Assembly: GCA_002429085.1 (NCBI GenBank)
Contig: DIYR01000044.1
Span: 1 to 64,000, forward strand
Length of the DNA stretch: 64,000 nucleotides
Source: Flavobacteriales bacterium UBA6049
GTDB lineage: Bacteria; Bacteroidota; Bacteroidia; Flavobacteriales_G; Salibacteraceae
Direction: 5' to 3'
Shown: positions 37,128-46,295 of the stretch, in pieces
How the letters are laid out: the number at the start of each line of letters is the position of its first letter
Position numbering within the stretch: position 1 is the stretch's first letter
Notes under the pieces: model-generated
Seen by the model: only the letters and a program-made list of their open reading frames with translations
Told to the model about the DNA's origin: nothing
Databases searched by the model: none
Program-made: the position numbers and the translations under genes

Positions 37128-38663
37128 CTACAACGTTTCTATTCGATTTAAGTATCGTTCGGCTTGTTCTAAATAAGCTGCTCGTTTTTCAGGTGCCATT
37201 TTTTGCCAAGTACGATACATCATTCCTATACGAGGGTTTTTCTGAAGCTTATTGCTGTGCCGATCGTAAAAGTGCCAATACAGGCTATTGAATGGACAAG
37301 AACCATCTCCCGTTTTCAACTTGTGATCGTATGAACACCCGGTGCAGTAATGTCCCATTTTATGCATATATGATGCGCTAGAGACATAAGGTTTAGTACC
37401 CACAATACCTCCATCTGCAAACTGACTCATACCACGTGTATTCGTAATCTCTACCCATTCTAGCGCATCCATATAGATACCCAAATACCATGCATCTACC
37501 TCATCTGGGTCAATTCCTGCTAAGAGAGCAAAGTTTCCGGTTACCATCAGTCGTTGAATGTGGTGTGCATATCCATAATTTAACGACTGTGTAATGGCAT
37601 GCTTTAAACAGGCCATGTTGGTTTCTCCGGTCCAGAACCAGCCTGGTAGTTTTCTACTATGTTCAAAGAAGTTCAATGTTCTGTACGATGGCATGTGCAT
37701 CCAATAAATACCACGCATGTACTCTCGCCAACCAATGATTTGTCGAACAAACCCTTCTATTTGAGACAAAGAAATTCGATTACTTTCTTCGAAAGCTCTT
37801 ATAGCTCTTTGAACCACTTCTAGTGGAGCTATCATTTTGGTGTTTAAACTGAAAGAAATTCTCGAATGGAATAAACTCCAACCCTTGGTTGTCATTGCAT
37901 CTTGATAGTTGCCAAACTCAGGTAAGCACTGGTCTACAAAAAATTCTAACAGTTCTAAACTCTCTGCTCTGTTCTTTGGCCACAAGAAAGATTGTGGATC
38001 TATATTTCCAATAGTTTCGATGGATTGAGATTGTATCATCTCAACAATATCGCTTACATCATGCTGATAGGTAAACGGAGTTGGAATGGCTACACTTTTA
38101 GGCATCTTCTTCCTATTCTCCACATCGAAATTCCATCTACCAGAAACAGGTTGACTACCTTCCATTAGAATTCCGTGACGCTTTCTCATTTCACGGTAAA
38201 AGCTCTCCATTAATAACTGTTTCTTACCCTCAAAAAATTCAGCTAAGAATACCCTATCGGTTAAGAAGTGTTCCGTATCTACCGCAACAACAGGAATGGG
38301 TAAAGTGTCTTTCAAACTTGAAAAAGCTTGATCTAAACGATACTCATCTGGTAACTGATACTCAAATTGTTCAAAATGATGTTCAGCAACTAATTTCTCT
38401 ATTAAGATTGGAAAATTCGGTTCATTTTCTGGATGATCTAGTTTGAAGTAGAGCACCTTGTTTCCATCTTGTTTGATTTGCTTGGCAAAGGTGCGCATGG
38501 CTAAAAAGAACCCCGTTACTTTTTGAATATGATGCTTGGCATATGTGGTTTCTTCGTGCACTTCGGCCATTAGGTAAGTTATGTGCTCTTGTTGCTTTTG
38601 GAACCAAGAATGCTTGCTGTTTAGTTGGTCACCTAGAATGAGTCGGAGAGTTTTAGCTGCCAT
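37128..38663 (-). CDS. phrB: Fe-S bacterial (6-4) photolyase / cryptochrome (DPRP)
   Basis: A 511-residue photolyase-related protein with N-terminal LRLILGDQLNSKHSWF. The four cluster-ligand cysteines are Cys352 (NMACLKHA), Cys440 and Cys443 (GHYCTGCSYD) and Cys456 (GSCPFNSLYW), which have exactly the same spacing as the Agrobacterium PhrB cysteines as I recall them (350/438/441/454). FAD-binding region motifs around GWREYMRGIYW and DEVDAWYLGIYMDA are present. The family repairs (6-4) photoproducts with blue light using FAD, a lumazine antenna and a [4Fe-4S] cluster. It lies last in the carotenoid cluster, 42 nt after the glycosyltransferase. Confidence 0.94.
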   Translation of the reverse strand: MAAKTLRLILGDQLNSKHSWFQKQQEHITYLMAEVHEETTYAKHHIQKVTGFFLAMRTFAKQIKQDGNKVLYFKLDHPENEPNFPILIEKLVAEHHFEQFEYQLPDEYRLDQAFSSLKDTLPIPVVAVDTEHFLTDRVFLAEFFEGKKQLLMESFYREMRKRHGILMEGSQPVSGRWNFDVENRKKMPKSVAIPTPFTYQHDVSDIVEMIQSQSIETIGNIDPQSFLWPKNRAESLELLEFFVDQCLPEFGNYQDAMTTKGWSLFHSRISFSLNTKMIAPLEVVQRAIRAFEESNRISLSQIEGFVRQIIGWREYMRGIYWMHMPSYRTLNFFEHSRKLPGWFWTGETNMACLKHAITQSLNYGYAHHIQRLMVTGNFALLAGIDPDEVDAWYLGIYMDALEWVEITNTRGMSQFADGGIVGTKPYVSSASYMHKMGHYCTGCSYDHKLKTGDGSCPFNSLYWHFYDRHSNKLQKNPRIGMMYRTWQKMAPEKRAAYLEQAERYLNRIETL

Positions 38664-38705
38664 AGTTAATGAACAACCCTCACTTAGATTAGTTGAGAAA
38701 CCAGA

Positions 38706-40298
38706 TTACCTAGGTGCTGGCATCCAATTTGCTGCTCTACCTAAATCATTGGGATTACACCCTTCATCTTCCACAATATTTACGTGATACCCCAATTCGT
38801 ACAACGAATCTATTTCTGCACGTGAAGGACAGTATGGATAGGCAGTTACAGAGGTATAATACATCATTGCGATGTGGCTATTTACAGTATGATTCACATT
38901 AAAAAACAATACACTATCACCATTGAACTGAGCATTCACTTTTTCGAACCAAGCTAAATCGGCTAGCTCTTTAGCTCTGTCGTGATTGTCATGAGGTTTC
39001 CAATTTGTATGATAGGTTTGAGTTTTCGATAAATCAGCAAACCCTATAGCAAAAGCAACTACGACAACAGAAGTAATTTCAAATCTCCATGGACTGAGCC
39101 ATGGAAGTTTTCCTACTCCCATAGCCAAGTAATAAACCAAGGAAGCGATTCCCATGATCATAAATGGCATAACAATAATGGTGAAGGCCGGCATTTTTGT
39201 AGCTGCCAGAGTGAAAAAAACATAGGTGAAGCATACAATTGTTGTCACAAATACCCGATGTATTCTCGATTTCATTGCAAAAAACAAGGCTATTAAACCA
39301 GCAACCAACAATACCGGAACAATGTCTCCAGAGCCATAAATTAGCATTCTTCCCTCTACAAAGTGATACCATACATGATGAGCATGCCCTTCAACCGCTG
39401 CAGTAAAGTGGGCACTATTGAGCAACATTTCTTGTTTAAACTCTTCGGGAAATACTACTAAACAATAGATCTGCCAGGGAAGAAAAATTAAAATACTAAC
39501 CAATCCAGATTTTACAAGCTGAATAAATTCATTTCTCTTTTCTGAAAAGCTAGCCTGCGTAAATAGCAATGTGCTGAACCAAGCGATGTAAACCAAACCA
39601 CCTGTAAGCCATTTTGTAAGTACTGCTAAACCAACAAATACAGATATCAACCAATACCATTGTTGCTTGCGGCCACTCTTGTATTCTAACCAAGCCCAAA
39701 AAGATCCAGTAACTAAAAACAAAAAAGCTATATCGTTATGATCAGTAGCATTCCTTCCAGCAACCAATGACAACGGAAAATAACAACAGGCCAAAATCAC
39801 TGCACTCCAAATTGCAATTTGCTTATTGGTGATGATACGCCCTATTTGATAAGACATAAAAATCAGTGCAGAAAAGAAAAGTACGCTTGGCAAACGAGCA
39901 GCCCAAGTAGTAGCGCCAAACACCTTGATGGACAACGCCATCATCCATAAGAAAAAAGGCTGTTTATGTAACCAAACATGATTACCTGTCCAGTCTTCTA
40001 CCCCATAATACATAATAGGACTTTCGTAGAGTGTGGGTTTTAGTGGATGTTCAGCCAAATTCTTAGCTACTAAAGCATGATATTGCTCATCCCATAATAC
40101 CAAAAAAGGGTCTAATAGTGCTGAAAATAGCGCCATCGCACCCCCTCCAAGAACCAACAAGAAAAGACTTAGCTTCTCATTCTTTTTAGTTAGAAACAAC
40201 GCTGCAATTAGCAAAAACATACCAAACACAAAAGGCATGAACTGCTTGTCACTAAAATGATATTCACCAATTAAAAGTGTACCAATTGCTTCGAACAT
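38706..40298 (-). CDS. ArnT/PMT-like integral-membrane glycosyltransferase
   Basis: A 530-residue protein with about 11-12 hydrophobic segments, like the GT-C families GT39/GT83. The first periplasmic loop has the catalytic acidic motif LWDEQYHALVAKNLAEHPLKP, and the second loop has WTGNHVWLHKQPFFLWMMAL, both typical of PMT_2/ArnT proteins that transfer a sugar from a polyprenyl-phosphate donor. The C-terminal 110 residues form a periplasmic domain. The acceptor is unknown; cell-envelope lipid or protein glycosylation is likely, and a carotenoid acceptor is a speculative option because it lies 37 nt after crtYcd. Confidence 0.85.
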   Translation of the reverse strand: MFEAIGTLLIGEYHFSDKQFMPFVFGMFLLIAALFLTKKNEKLSLFLLVLGGGAMALFSALLDPFLVLWDEQYHALVAKNLAEHPLKPTLYESPIMYYGVEDWTGNHVWLHKQPFFLWMMALSIKVFGATTWAARLPSVLFFSALIFMSYQIGRIITNKQIAIWSAVILACCYFPLSLVAGRNATDHNDIAFLFLVTGSFWAWLEYKSGRKQQWYWLISVFVGLAVLTKWLTGGLVYIAWFSTLLFTQASFSEKRNEFIQLVKSGLVSILIFLPWQIYCLVVFPEEFKQEMLLNSAHFTAAVEGHAHHVWYHFVEGRMLIYGSGDIVPVLLVAGLIALFFAMKSRIHRVFVTTIVCFTYVFFTLAATKMPAFTIIVMPFMIMGIASLVYYLAMGVGKLPWLSPWRFEITSVVVVAFAIGFADLSKTQTYHTNWKPHDNHDRAKELADLAWFEKVNAQFNGDSVLFFNVNHTVNSHIAMMYYTSVTAYPYCPSRAEIDSLYELGYHVNIVEDEGCNPNDLGRAANWMPAPR

Positions 40299-40335
40299 GG
40301 TGACAAGATAAGTCGAACTCAGTCACCAAAATATT

Positions 40336-41052
40336 CTATTTGCTACTACGTGGAAGGTTGAAACGATCAATGAAATACTCGTAGAGTGTTATATTCATCA
40401 AGATTAAAAGCAAGCCATAAAACATGTCTTCAATTGGAATGGTTCCAATACGAACAGTGGTAAACTGATTCTCGTTATACCAAACTACTTGTTCTTTTAT
40501 TCCTGTTCCTGTTAATACCCCATTTACCATAAAGAAACCTATGAGTCCAACTAAATATGCTCGGTAGAACTTAGGCAACCATGCAGGCTTTAATTGGTAA
40601 TGTACATAGGCCAAAAACAGTCCTAAAAATGTGAATGTAGTAACAGTATATAGCTTATCATAACGAGCGGCCACCATTGCCAATGAAAAGAAAACTAGTG
40701 TAACGGATATGTTACGCTCGTGTTTTTCGAAATATTCGGCCTTTGGCCAAAAGTAATTGAGCACATCGTAAATGAATATGCATGCATAAGGAACGGTAAC
40801 GAAGAATAACCACTCACCTAGCGGGAGATGCAAAATGTTTATTCCACATAAATAGCTTGAGTTGAAGCCCCACACTCCATTGATGGTGAACAGCACATCC
40901 CAAATAATGAAGAAAGCTCCTACTAGTGCTATAGAAAGAAAAAGTGCTTTGAATCTGGTGTAAAAACGAACTCGCGAATCGAAACTACGAATGAGTGGAA
41001 CCGAAATTGTAAAGGCGTTTAATGCCAAGTATAACCAAGGGCTTTCAAGCAT
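40336..41052 (-). CDS. crtY: Lycopene cyclase, fused CrtYc-CrtYd type
   Basis: A 238-residue membrane protein with seven or so hydrophobic segments, carrying two tandem lycopene-cyclase domains of the heterodimeric (CrtYcd) type. Domain 1 contains DVLFTINGVWGFN and LPLGEWLFFVTVPYACIFIYD; domain 2 contains GTIPIEDMFYGLLLILMNITLYEY. It cyclises lycopene or derivative ends to beta-ionone rings. The start codon directly follows the crtZ stop. In Bacteroidota this type is common in making zeaxanthin, saproxanthin or myxol. Confidence 0.93.
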   Translation of the reverse strand: MLESPWLYLALNAFTISVPLIRSFDSRVRFYTRFKALFLSIALVGAFFIIWDVLFTINGVWGFNSSYLCGINILHLPLGEWLFFVTVPYACIFIYDVLNYFWPKAEYFEKHERNISVTLVFFSLAMVAARYDKLYTVTTFTFLGLFLAYVHYQLKPAWLPKFYRAYLVGLIGFFMVNGVLTGTGIKEQVVWYNENQFTTVRIGTIPIEDMFYGLLLILMNITLYEYFIDRFNLPRSSK

Positions 41053-41538
41053 CTATGCTGATTTAACCGATTTTCTTTTAGCATGAAAGGCCTCTTTGTA
41101 ATACTTAAATGGAACAACCAACATTCCAAAGCATTCTCCTTCTTCTTTGTCTTTATACTTGTGATGCACGTTATGCGCTTTTCTAATCGCTTTCCAATAT
41201 GGGCTATTGGCGCCATGAAACCACTTGAAGCGTTGATGAATAAACACATCATGCACCAAGAAATAACAAAAGCCATATACTGCAATACCGAAACCAATAT
41301 CTGGCAACCACCAATTTCCTGCCATCATACCTAGCATGATAAACAACCAACTTGGTATAGCGAAAATGAGAAAGAAGACATCGTTTTTCTCAAAGAAGCC
41401 TGGTTCTTTCTGATGATGGTCTTTATGGAAATACCAGCCAACGCCATGCATCACATATTTATGCATGAACCAAGCCATAAACTCCATAAAGAGAAATGTG
41501 CTAACGATGATGGCGCTATGTAGGAGAATGTGCATCAC
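41053..41538 (-). CDS. crtZ: Beta-carotene hydroxylase
   Basis: A 161-residue CrtZ-type non-heme di-iron hydroxylase in the fatty-acid-hydroxylase superfamily. The histidine boxes are MHKYVMHGVGWYFHKDHH, HDVFIHQRF and HNVHHKYK. It adds the 3-hydroxyl to beta rings. Several membrane helices lie between the boxes. It overlaps cruF by 4 nt (ATGA) and abuts crtYcd, so all are on one transcript. Confidence 0.95.
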   Translation of the reverse strand: MMHILLHSAIIVSTFLFMEFMAWFMHKYVMHGVGWYFHKDHHQKEPGFFEKNDVFFLIFAIPSWLFIMLGMMAGNWWLPDIGFGIAVYGFCYFLVHDVFIHQRFKWFHGANSPYWKAIRKAHNVHHKYKDKEEGECFGMLVVPFKYYKEAFHAKRKSVKSA

Positions 41539-42167
41539 AACGTAAAGTTAAGGAGTGTAAAAAATCCGAACAGAATTAAATACAATCCAGCGGCTACTTT
41601 GTTCGATTTACCAAACGGCAAATAGAAATACACTAAGAGCATAATAAGCGCAATTACATACCATGCCACGTAATTCTGAACTGGAATAGTCATTCCATCC
41701 CAACTCCACATATCAAATGCCATGGCTACTGGTTCAATCAGAAAATCTAAGAATACCATTAATGCTGCAGCTACAATTGCCTTCATAAACCACGGCAAAG
41801 GCATCCTACTGGTTACACCTGCACTTGCCAACGCCAGAATAAGCCAATTAACACCAATCATAAGTGGTATGTCGTCAAGTTTTAATCCCAACGTGGCTCC
41901 GTACTCATACACACCGAAAACTTTTCCTGTTTTAACACCCAACCATTCAACCCCAAATCCTGCTATGTAAATTCCAACTGCTGTGATCCAAAACAGCATA
42001 TTCTTTCCTTCTTGAAACAACAAAAGAACGATAACGGAAAAGAGCAAATTAAGAGGCGTTAGCATCTGGAAATAGCCTTTCCATTCTGAGTTAAAACCTA
42101 CTACTCCAACGGCATGTAAAATGAAAACAACTGCTAATGCGTAATGTGATTTTTCAAAGATTTTCAT
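41535..42167 (-). CDS. cruF: Carotenoid 1,2-hydratase CruF
   Basis: A 210-residue membrane protein of the CruF (bisanhydrobacterioruberin hydratase-like) family with six or seven hydrophobic segments. The hallmark block GVEWLGVKTGKVFGVYEYG and the later PLMIGVNWLILALA and FLIEPVAMAFDMWSW agree with the family. It hydrates the psi end of an acyclic or monocyclic carotenoid, giving a 1'-hydroxyl. In monocyclic marine carotenoids (myxol, saproxanthin) this precedes 3',4'-desaturation. It overlaps both neighbours by 4 nt. Confidence 0.92.
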   Translation of the reverse strand: MKIFEKSHYALAVVFILHAVGVVGFNSEWKGYFQMLTPLNLLFSVIVLLLFQEGKNMLFWITAVGIYIAGFGVEWLGVKTGKVFGVYEYGATLGLKLDDIPLMIGVNWLILALASAGVTSRMPLPWFMKAIVAAALMVFLDFLIEPVAMAFDMWSWDGMTIPVQNYVAWYVIALIMLLVYFYLPFGKSNKVAAGLYLILFGFFTLLNFTL

Positions 42168-43630
42168 GCTGGAACTCGAACTAATTCAGTGGCAATTTTT
42201 GCTGATAATAAACATAACGGAATTCCTCCACCTGGGTGAACGCTTCCCCCACAAAAGTAAAGACCTTTAATGCGTTGAGAAAAGTTAGGGTGTCGCCAAA
42301 ATGCACTAAACGCATTATTACTGCTAGATCCGTAAAGTGCGCCTTGATAACTGCTTGTGCGTTGTTCTATTAACCCGGGATGAAGAACTGATTCGTTTTG
42401 AATACGCTCTCCAATTTTTTGCTGAAGAATGCGCTCAATCTTGGCTATGATTCGTTCTCTAGCTACAGGAATTAGTTCATCCCAATTCATTGTATCTCTC
42501 CCCGGAACATTGATCATTACAAACCAATTCTCGCAATCAGCAGGAGCATCTTCTTTGGCTACTTTGCTAGATACATGAATGTAAACGGTTGGGTCTTCTA
42601 CTAACTTAAAATCATCAAACAATGCTTTAAACTCACCTTGGTAATTGTCACTGAACAAAATATTATGTACATCCAATTCAGGATAAATGCCTTTCATTCC
42701 CCAATAAAAAATGAGTGCCGAACTGCTGCGCTCTTGCTTGAGTGTTTTTTCTGGAGCTGGTTCATTCGTTAATAATCTGCGATAGGTTGGTACCACATCC
42801 ATGTTGCTAAATACAATATCTGCCAACATCAACCTGTCGTTTACTATAACACCTTTGGCAACTCCGTTTTCTACCTCAATAGATTGAACCCGTTGATTGG
42901 TGTGAAATGTAACTCCCAAATCTTTGGCCAATTGCACCAACGATTGTGTAATAGCATGCATTCCTCCATGTGGAAAGTATGCGCCCTGATTGTGTTCTAA
43001 ATGCGGAATAATACTGAGTACACCAGGCGCTTTATATGGATTACTTCCGTTATAGGTTGCAAAACGATTAAATAACTGAACGAGGTGTTTTTCTTTCAGC
43101 TTTGATTGATGCACCCCATCCATTGTGCTTGTTAAGTTGAGTTGATGCACATGCTTTAAGGCTTTCCACACATCGGCAGTAAAATAGTTCTTCCATTGAT
43201 GAAGTGATTGCTCCAAAAACACGGGAGCAGTTTTGTTGTATAAGAGTGCACTATGCTCTAGAAAGTCTAAAATTACGTTGCGCTCTACCCCTACTTTGCT
43301 TTCTACCTCAGTAGCGAATTCCGTTGGATTTGCATATCCATGAATTACTGTTCCATCTTCCCAGAAGTAGTGACAAGTTTTATCGAGACGTTTGTATTGA
43401 AAGTAATCAGTAGGGTTTTTACCTGCTAGCGTAAAAAGTTCATCTACTAAGAAGGGCATAGTAAAAAGTGACGGGCCTGCATCAAAACGATAACCACCTT
43501 GTTCAAATGCTGTGAGTTTTCCTCCTAAGTAATTGTTTGCTTCGTGCACATGCACTTGGTAACCTTTTACCGCTAACCGTATGCTACTGGCTATTCCGGC
43601 AATGCCAGAACCAACAATTCGTGCAATCAT
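42164..43630 (-). CDS. crtD: Carotenoid 3,4-desaturase (CrtI/CrtD family)
   Basis: A 488-residue FAD-dependent desaturase. The dinucleotide-binding motif is IVGSGIAGIASSIRLAVKGY and the C-terminal FAD motif is LYFCGGSVHPGGGIPLCLLS. The stretch RFDAGPSLFTMPFLVDELF and CHYFWEDGT resembles the CrtD (1-hydroxycarotenoid 3,4-desaturase) branch rather than phytoene desaturase as I recall the families. Adjacency to cruF supports CrtD. A CrtI assignment remains possible, since no crtI is otherwise visible here. It overlaps the upstream redoxin gene by 4 nt. Confidence 0.85.
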   Translation of the reverse strand: MIARIVGSGIAGIASSIRLAVKGYQVHVHEANNYLGGKLTAFEQGGYRFDAGPSLFTMPFLVDELFTLAGKNPTDYFQYKRLDKTCHYFWEDGTVIHGYANPTEFATEVESKVGVERNVILDFLEHSALLYNKTAPVFLEQSLHQWKNYFTADVWKALKHVHQLNLTSTMDGVHQSKLKEKHLVQLFNRFATYNGSNPYKAPGVLSIIPHLEHNQGAYFPHGGMHAITQSLVQLAKDLGVTFHTNQRVQSIEVENGVAKGVIVNDRLMLADIVFSNMDVVPTYRRLLTNEPAPEKTLKQERSSSALIFYWGMKGIYPELDVHNILFSDNYQGEFKALFDDFKLVEDPTVYIHVSSKVAKEDAPADCENWFVMINVPGRDTMNWDELIPVARERIIAKIERILQQKIGERIQNESVLHPGLIEQRTSSYQGALYGSSSNNAFSAFWRHPNFSQRIKGLYFCGGSVHPGGGIPLCLLSAKIATELVRVPA

Positions 43631-44169
43631 GAACCTTGAATTTTGCAGGCTGCTAGATCCACATAATTTGGCCTATCTGATGCATATTCATGGGTAAACT
43701 TATTGATGATTTTACCTTGTTGAATAATGAATACACCTGGCATTTGCCATCCATCGCCTTGTTCAGGCCCAATAAGATGGCCATTTATTATTCCAGCCAA
43801 AAAGCCTCTCCACCAAACACGCAGCCCGAATACTTGATACCACTTAGCTCTAAACAACTGAAAGGCTTGATATAATTCTTGATGGGGATCAGAAATGCGA
43901 TGAAGGTTTTCTATATCGTATAAACCAAAAATCTTGTGGGCATGAGCATCACTCACTTGATGAACCAGTACTATAATGGTTCCTGTTGCCTCAATATCTG
44001 CCTTGCGTTGACTGATATCTGCCATTGATTCGCGACAAAACGTACATCCGAAATGGCGCAAAAAAACAAGCATCACTTTTTGGTGTTGACCTAACTCTTC
44101 GAGTGTTACGCCTTTGTTAGTTTGAACGTGAATCAATAAATCCATCGGAATTCCTTCTCTATTCTTCAT
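43627..44169 (-). CDS. AhpC/TSA-like redoxin, first gene of carotenoid cluster
   Basis: A 180-residue thioredoxin-fold protein of the SelL/AhpC-TSA_2-like group. The redox motif is FLRHFGCTFCRESMADI (CxxC). Later strands read MPGVFIIQQGKIINKFTH. Such proteins are predicted thiol peroxidases or disulfide-reducing proteins. No signal peptide, so cytoplasmic. An internal ATG gives MDLLIHVQ (residue 9). It overlaps crtD by 4 nt, so it is translated with the carotenoid enzymes; oxidative-stress protection alongside the pigment is inference. Confidence 0.82.
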   Translation of the reverse strand: MKNREGIPMDLLIHVQTNKGVTLEELGQHQKVMLVFLRHFGCTFCRESMADISQRKADIEATGTIIVLVHQVSDAHAHKIFGLYDIENLHRISDPHQELYQAFQLFRAKWYQVFGLRVWWRGFLAGIINGHLIGPEQGDGWQMPGVFIIQQGKIINKFTHEYASDRPNYVDLAACKIQGS

Positions 44170-44270
44170 AACAGCTAGATTGAACTCCTGTTCGATATTT
44201 TATAAGCCAAATGCATCATGTGTGTTAATAGCGAAAATAAACAAGGGCTTGAGAGGATTGTTTTAATGCC

Positions 44271-44846
44271 ATGCGGAAATTCTCATGGAACTTAAAACAC
44301 GCCTTTATTGCTTGGTTTGGTGTAACCATGATTGTTTTAGTAGTGACTTTTCCAAAAGACAGACCAATTCGTATAGATACGGCTGAATTTAGAATGCCTG
44401 AAAACGAAGAAATTTACTTTAAAAACATACGTAGTTTCTACTATGAGCTAGAAGAGAGAGATGATGCTGGTTTTAACCTGTACAGATTAAAAACCAGAAG
44501 AATAGACACAACAGAACCCAACTTTCAATTAGCCATTGTTCAAAATTGGCGTCAAGACCAAGCTTATCTTATTGTTGAACCTAATAACGTATGGGAAAAG
44601 CCTGATACGATGCAATTGGCCGTACGTGATGGCGACAATCATGATACCATTCGTATTACTACTTGGAATACAATAGAACAATACTTTTTTGCAGCTCACT
44701 TATACATGGCTTTGAGAGAAGAAGACTGTAGCTATAAACTGCTTATAAACAAGCAATGGGTTTCTGTTCTAGCAAATGGAGAAGACAGATTGAATTTGAA
44801 AACTACCCTGAAAGACTATTTCAAATTGGTAGGAAAAATGCCGTAG
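44271..44846 (+). CDS. Membrane-anchored protein of unknown family
   Basis: A 191-residue protein with one N-terminal hydrophobic segment (AFIAWFGVTMIVLVVTF) and a charged, beta-rich extracytoplasmic domain (RIDTAEFRMPENEEIYFKN to the end). No known domain is recognised. Divergent from the carotenoid operon, 101 nt away, so they share a promoter region. Function unknown. Confidence 0.6.
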   Translation: MRKFSWNLKHAFIAWFGVTMIVLVVTFPKDRPIRIDTAEFRMPENEEIYFKNIRSFYYELEERDDAGFNLYRLKTRRIDTTEPNFQLAIVQNWRQDQAYLIVEPNNVWEKPDTMQLAVRDGDNHDTIRITTWNTIEQYFFAAHLYMALREEDCSYKLLINKQWVSVLANGEDRLNLKTTLKDYFKLVGKMP

Positions 44847-44895
44847 TACAGATTCGAGAGCCAAGTTTACAATGAAAGGTGTTAGAAGCTTGATT

Positions 44896-44926
44896 TTTGC
44901 TGATTGATTCAAAAGCACTAGCTTTA
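44896..44926 (+). promoter_or_regulatory. Strong promoter of small Lys/Cys-rich protein gene
   Basis: TTTG (44896-44899), then exactly 19 nt, then TAGCTTTA (44919-44926). This fits the Bacteroidota -33/-7 consensus with one mismatch, and places the transcript start about 10-15 nt before ATG 44946. Confidence 0.6.
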
Positions 44927-44945
44927 GGGTGCTAAAAGAAAAATC

Positions 44946-45179
44946 ATGATTAAAAAGATAGCTATAGGATCAGCACTATCATTGTTTGTTTTGTTCAGCA
45001 ATTACAGCATTGCTTCTGTTGCAACAACAATGACTGATGTTGAAATGACTCAAAGTGAGCCAGATCAAGAAGACCCAAAGTCTAAAAAGAAAAAGAAGAG
45101 TAAAAAAGGTGAGAGCTGCTGCGCTAAGAGCTCTGAAAAATCTTGCTCTAAAAAAGGATCTGAAGAGAAAAAGAAATAA
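44946..45179 (+). CDS. Small exported Lys/Cys-rich protein
   Basis: A 77-residue protein. Residues 1-23 form a signal peptide (MIKKIAIGSALSLFVLF then NYSIAS). The mature part begins acidic (MTQSEPDQEDPKSK) and becomes a lysine-rich tail with four cysteines (GESCCAKSSEKSCSKKG; three visible in this text plus a second in the CC pair). No family is recognised. It is flanked by a good promoter and terminator, so it is transcribed alone. The CC and C spacing could bind metal, and the positive tail could bind anionic envelope or nucleic acid; both are speculation. Confidence 0.72.
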   Translation: MIKKIAIGSALSLFVLFSNYSIASVATTMTDVEMTQSEPDQEDPKSKKKKKSKKGESCCAKSSEKSCSKKGSEEKKK

Positions 45180-45199
45180 TATCACTCTTTTCAAGAGTC

Positions 45200-45230
45200 A
45201 AAGGCATCTTAGAAATAGGGTGCCTTTTTT
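45200..45230 (+). terminator. Terminator of small Lys/Cys-rich protein gene
   Basis: Stem aaaggca/tgccttt (45200-45206 with 45221-45227), 14-nt loop extendable by weaker pairs, followed by a T run, 20 nt past the stop. Confidence 0.8.
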
Positions 45231-45248
45231 GTTACTAAATCACTCCTC

Positions 45249-46295
45249 ATGTATAAACTACTCACTTTAATTCAACTGTTATTTATCCCCTTTCTGAGTT
45301 TCTCACAGAAAACCGTGGTACATGCGCCAAATAACCAGTCTATTTCAACTTTTCAGTTGTTTGAAGCAAAGAACGAAGCCTTGATTTTTCATGTTTCTTA
45401 TGATAAAGGACTTGCTAAAGGATCACTTACATTTGGTTTACCTCAATTATCTCAACTAAACTTACTCCATTGTAAATCGGAATATACCTCTACATCAACA
45501 CTTAATCTTTACAATTCGTCTGCTTATAAAGTGAATAATTATAGAATAGTCACTTTACCTAATTCATCGAGTATTATAGTGTTCTCAACAGAAAATGGAA
45601 GGCTAGGAATTTCGAAGTCAACTAATGATGATGAACTAAACAGAAGTGAGGTAATCCATAACATAAGAATCAATCAATTCTACAAATGTGCTGTATTCTC
45701 AGACACGCTTTGGATTCTAGCAAAAACATCAAACGGATATGAATCATTATCCTGCCCAATCTCAAGCTTGGCTAATATTTCACGATCACAAATACCTAAT
45801 ATATCTTCTATACCTACGATTGATCAAAAATCAGAACGGTTCGTTTACACCTGTAATTTGATATCAAAACACCCTCATATTCAATGCGTAAATCCATTTG
45901 AAGAAGCTATAAGCCCCTCTTTTTATTTTCTAATCAACAACCAAAGAACTGTCGGATTCAAAGATGAGGGACATTTTGAACTTATTAACCCAAACAATAA
46001 AACAACTATTTCAGAGGAACTTATATCCATCTCTTCAACCAACGGAAAGTACATTGTAACCCTTTCAAAAGACCATTCATCTTTTTCTATTAGGCTATTT
46101 AATAGCGAACTTGAAGAGGTAGGTCATTCCAAAATACAAACAGAAGGGGTTATTATCACAAATCTATACTCTGATGAAAACAACGGTGTATTAGTTACGG
46201 GCACAATATCAATGAATGATGATTCACAAAAACAGAATGGAATCTACATTCGACTTTCTGAAAATGATTTGAAATCAAATCTTTCAATTCATTAA
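45249..46295 (+). CDS. Exported protein of unknown family
   Basis: A 348-residue protein with a signal peptide (MYKLLTLIQLLFIPFLSFSQ) and a beta-rich body. Repeated short strands such as NSSSIIVFSTENGRLGIS and SSTNGKYIVTLSKDHSS would fit a propeller-like fold, but no repeat is clear enough to name. No T9SS sorting domain is visible. It overlaps the convergent DUF72 gene by 4 nt. Function unknown. Confidence 0.6.
   Translation: MYKLLTLIQLLFIPFLSFSQKTVVHAPNNQSISTFQLFEAKNEALIFHVSYDKGLAKGSLTFGLPQLSQLNLLHCKSEYTSTSTLNLYNSSAYKVNNYRIVTLPNSSSIIVFSTENGRLGISKSTNDDELNRSEVIHNIRINQFYKCAVFSDTLWILAKTSNGYESLSCPISSLANISRSQIPNISSIPTIDQKSERFVYTCNLISKHPHIQCVNPFEEAISPSFYFLINNQRTVGFKDEGHFELINPNNKTTISEELISISSTNGKYIVTLSKDHSSFSIRLFNSELEEVGHSKIQTEGVIITNLYSDENNGVLVTGTISMNDDSQKQNGIYIRLSENDLKSNLSIH

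Noticed and set aside
44851..44860. gattcgagag, resembling a tRNA T-loop
   Set aside because: No matching acceptor stem, anticodon arm or D-loop around it.
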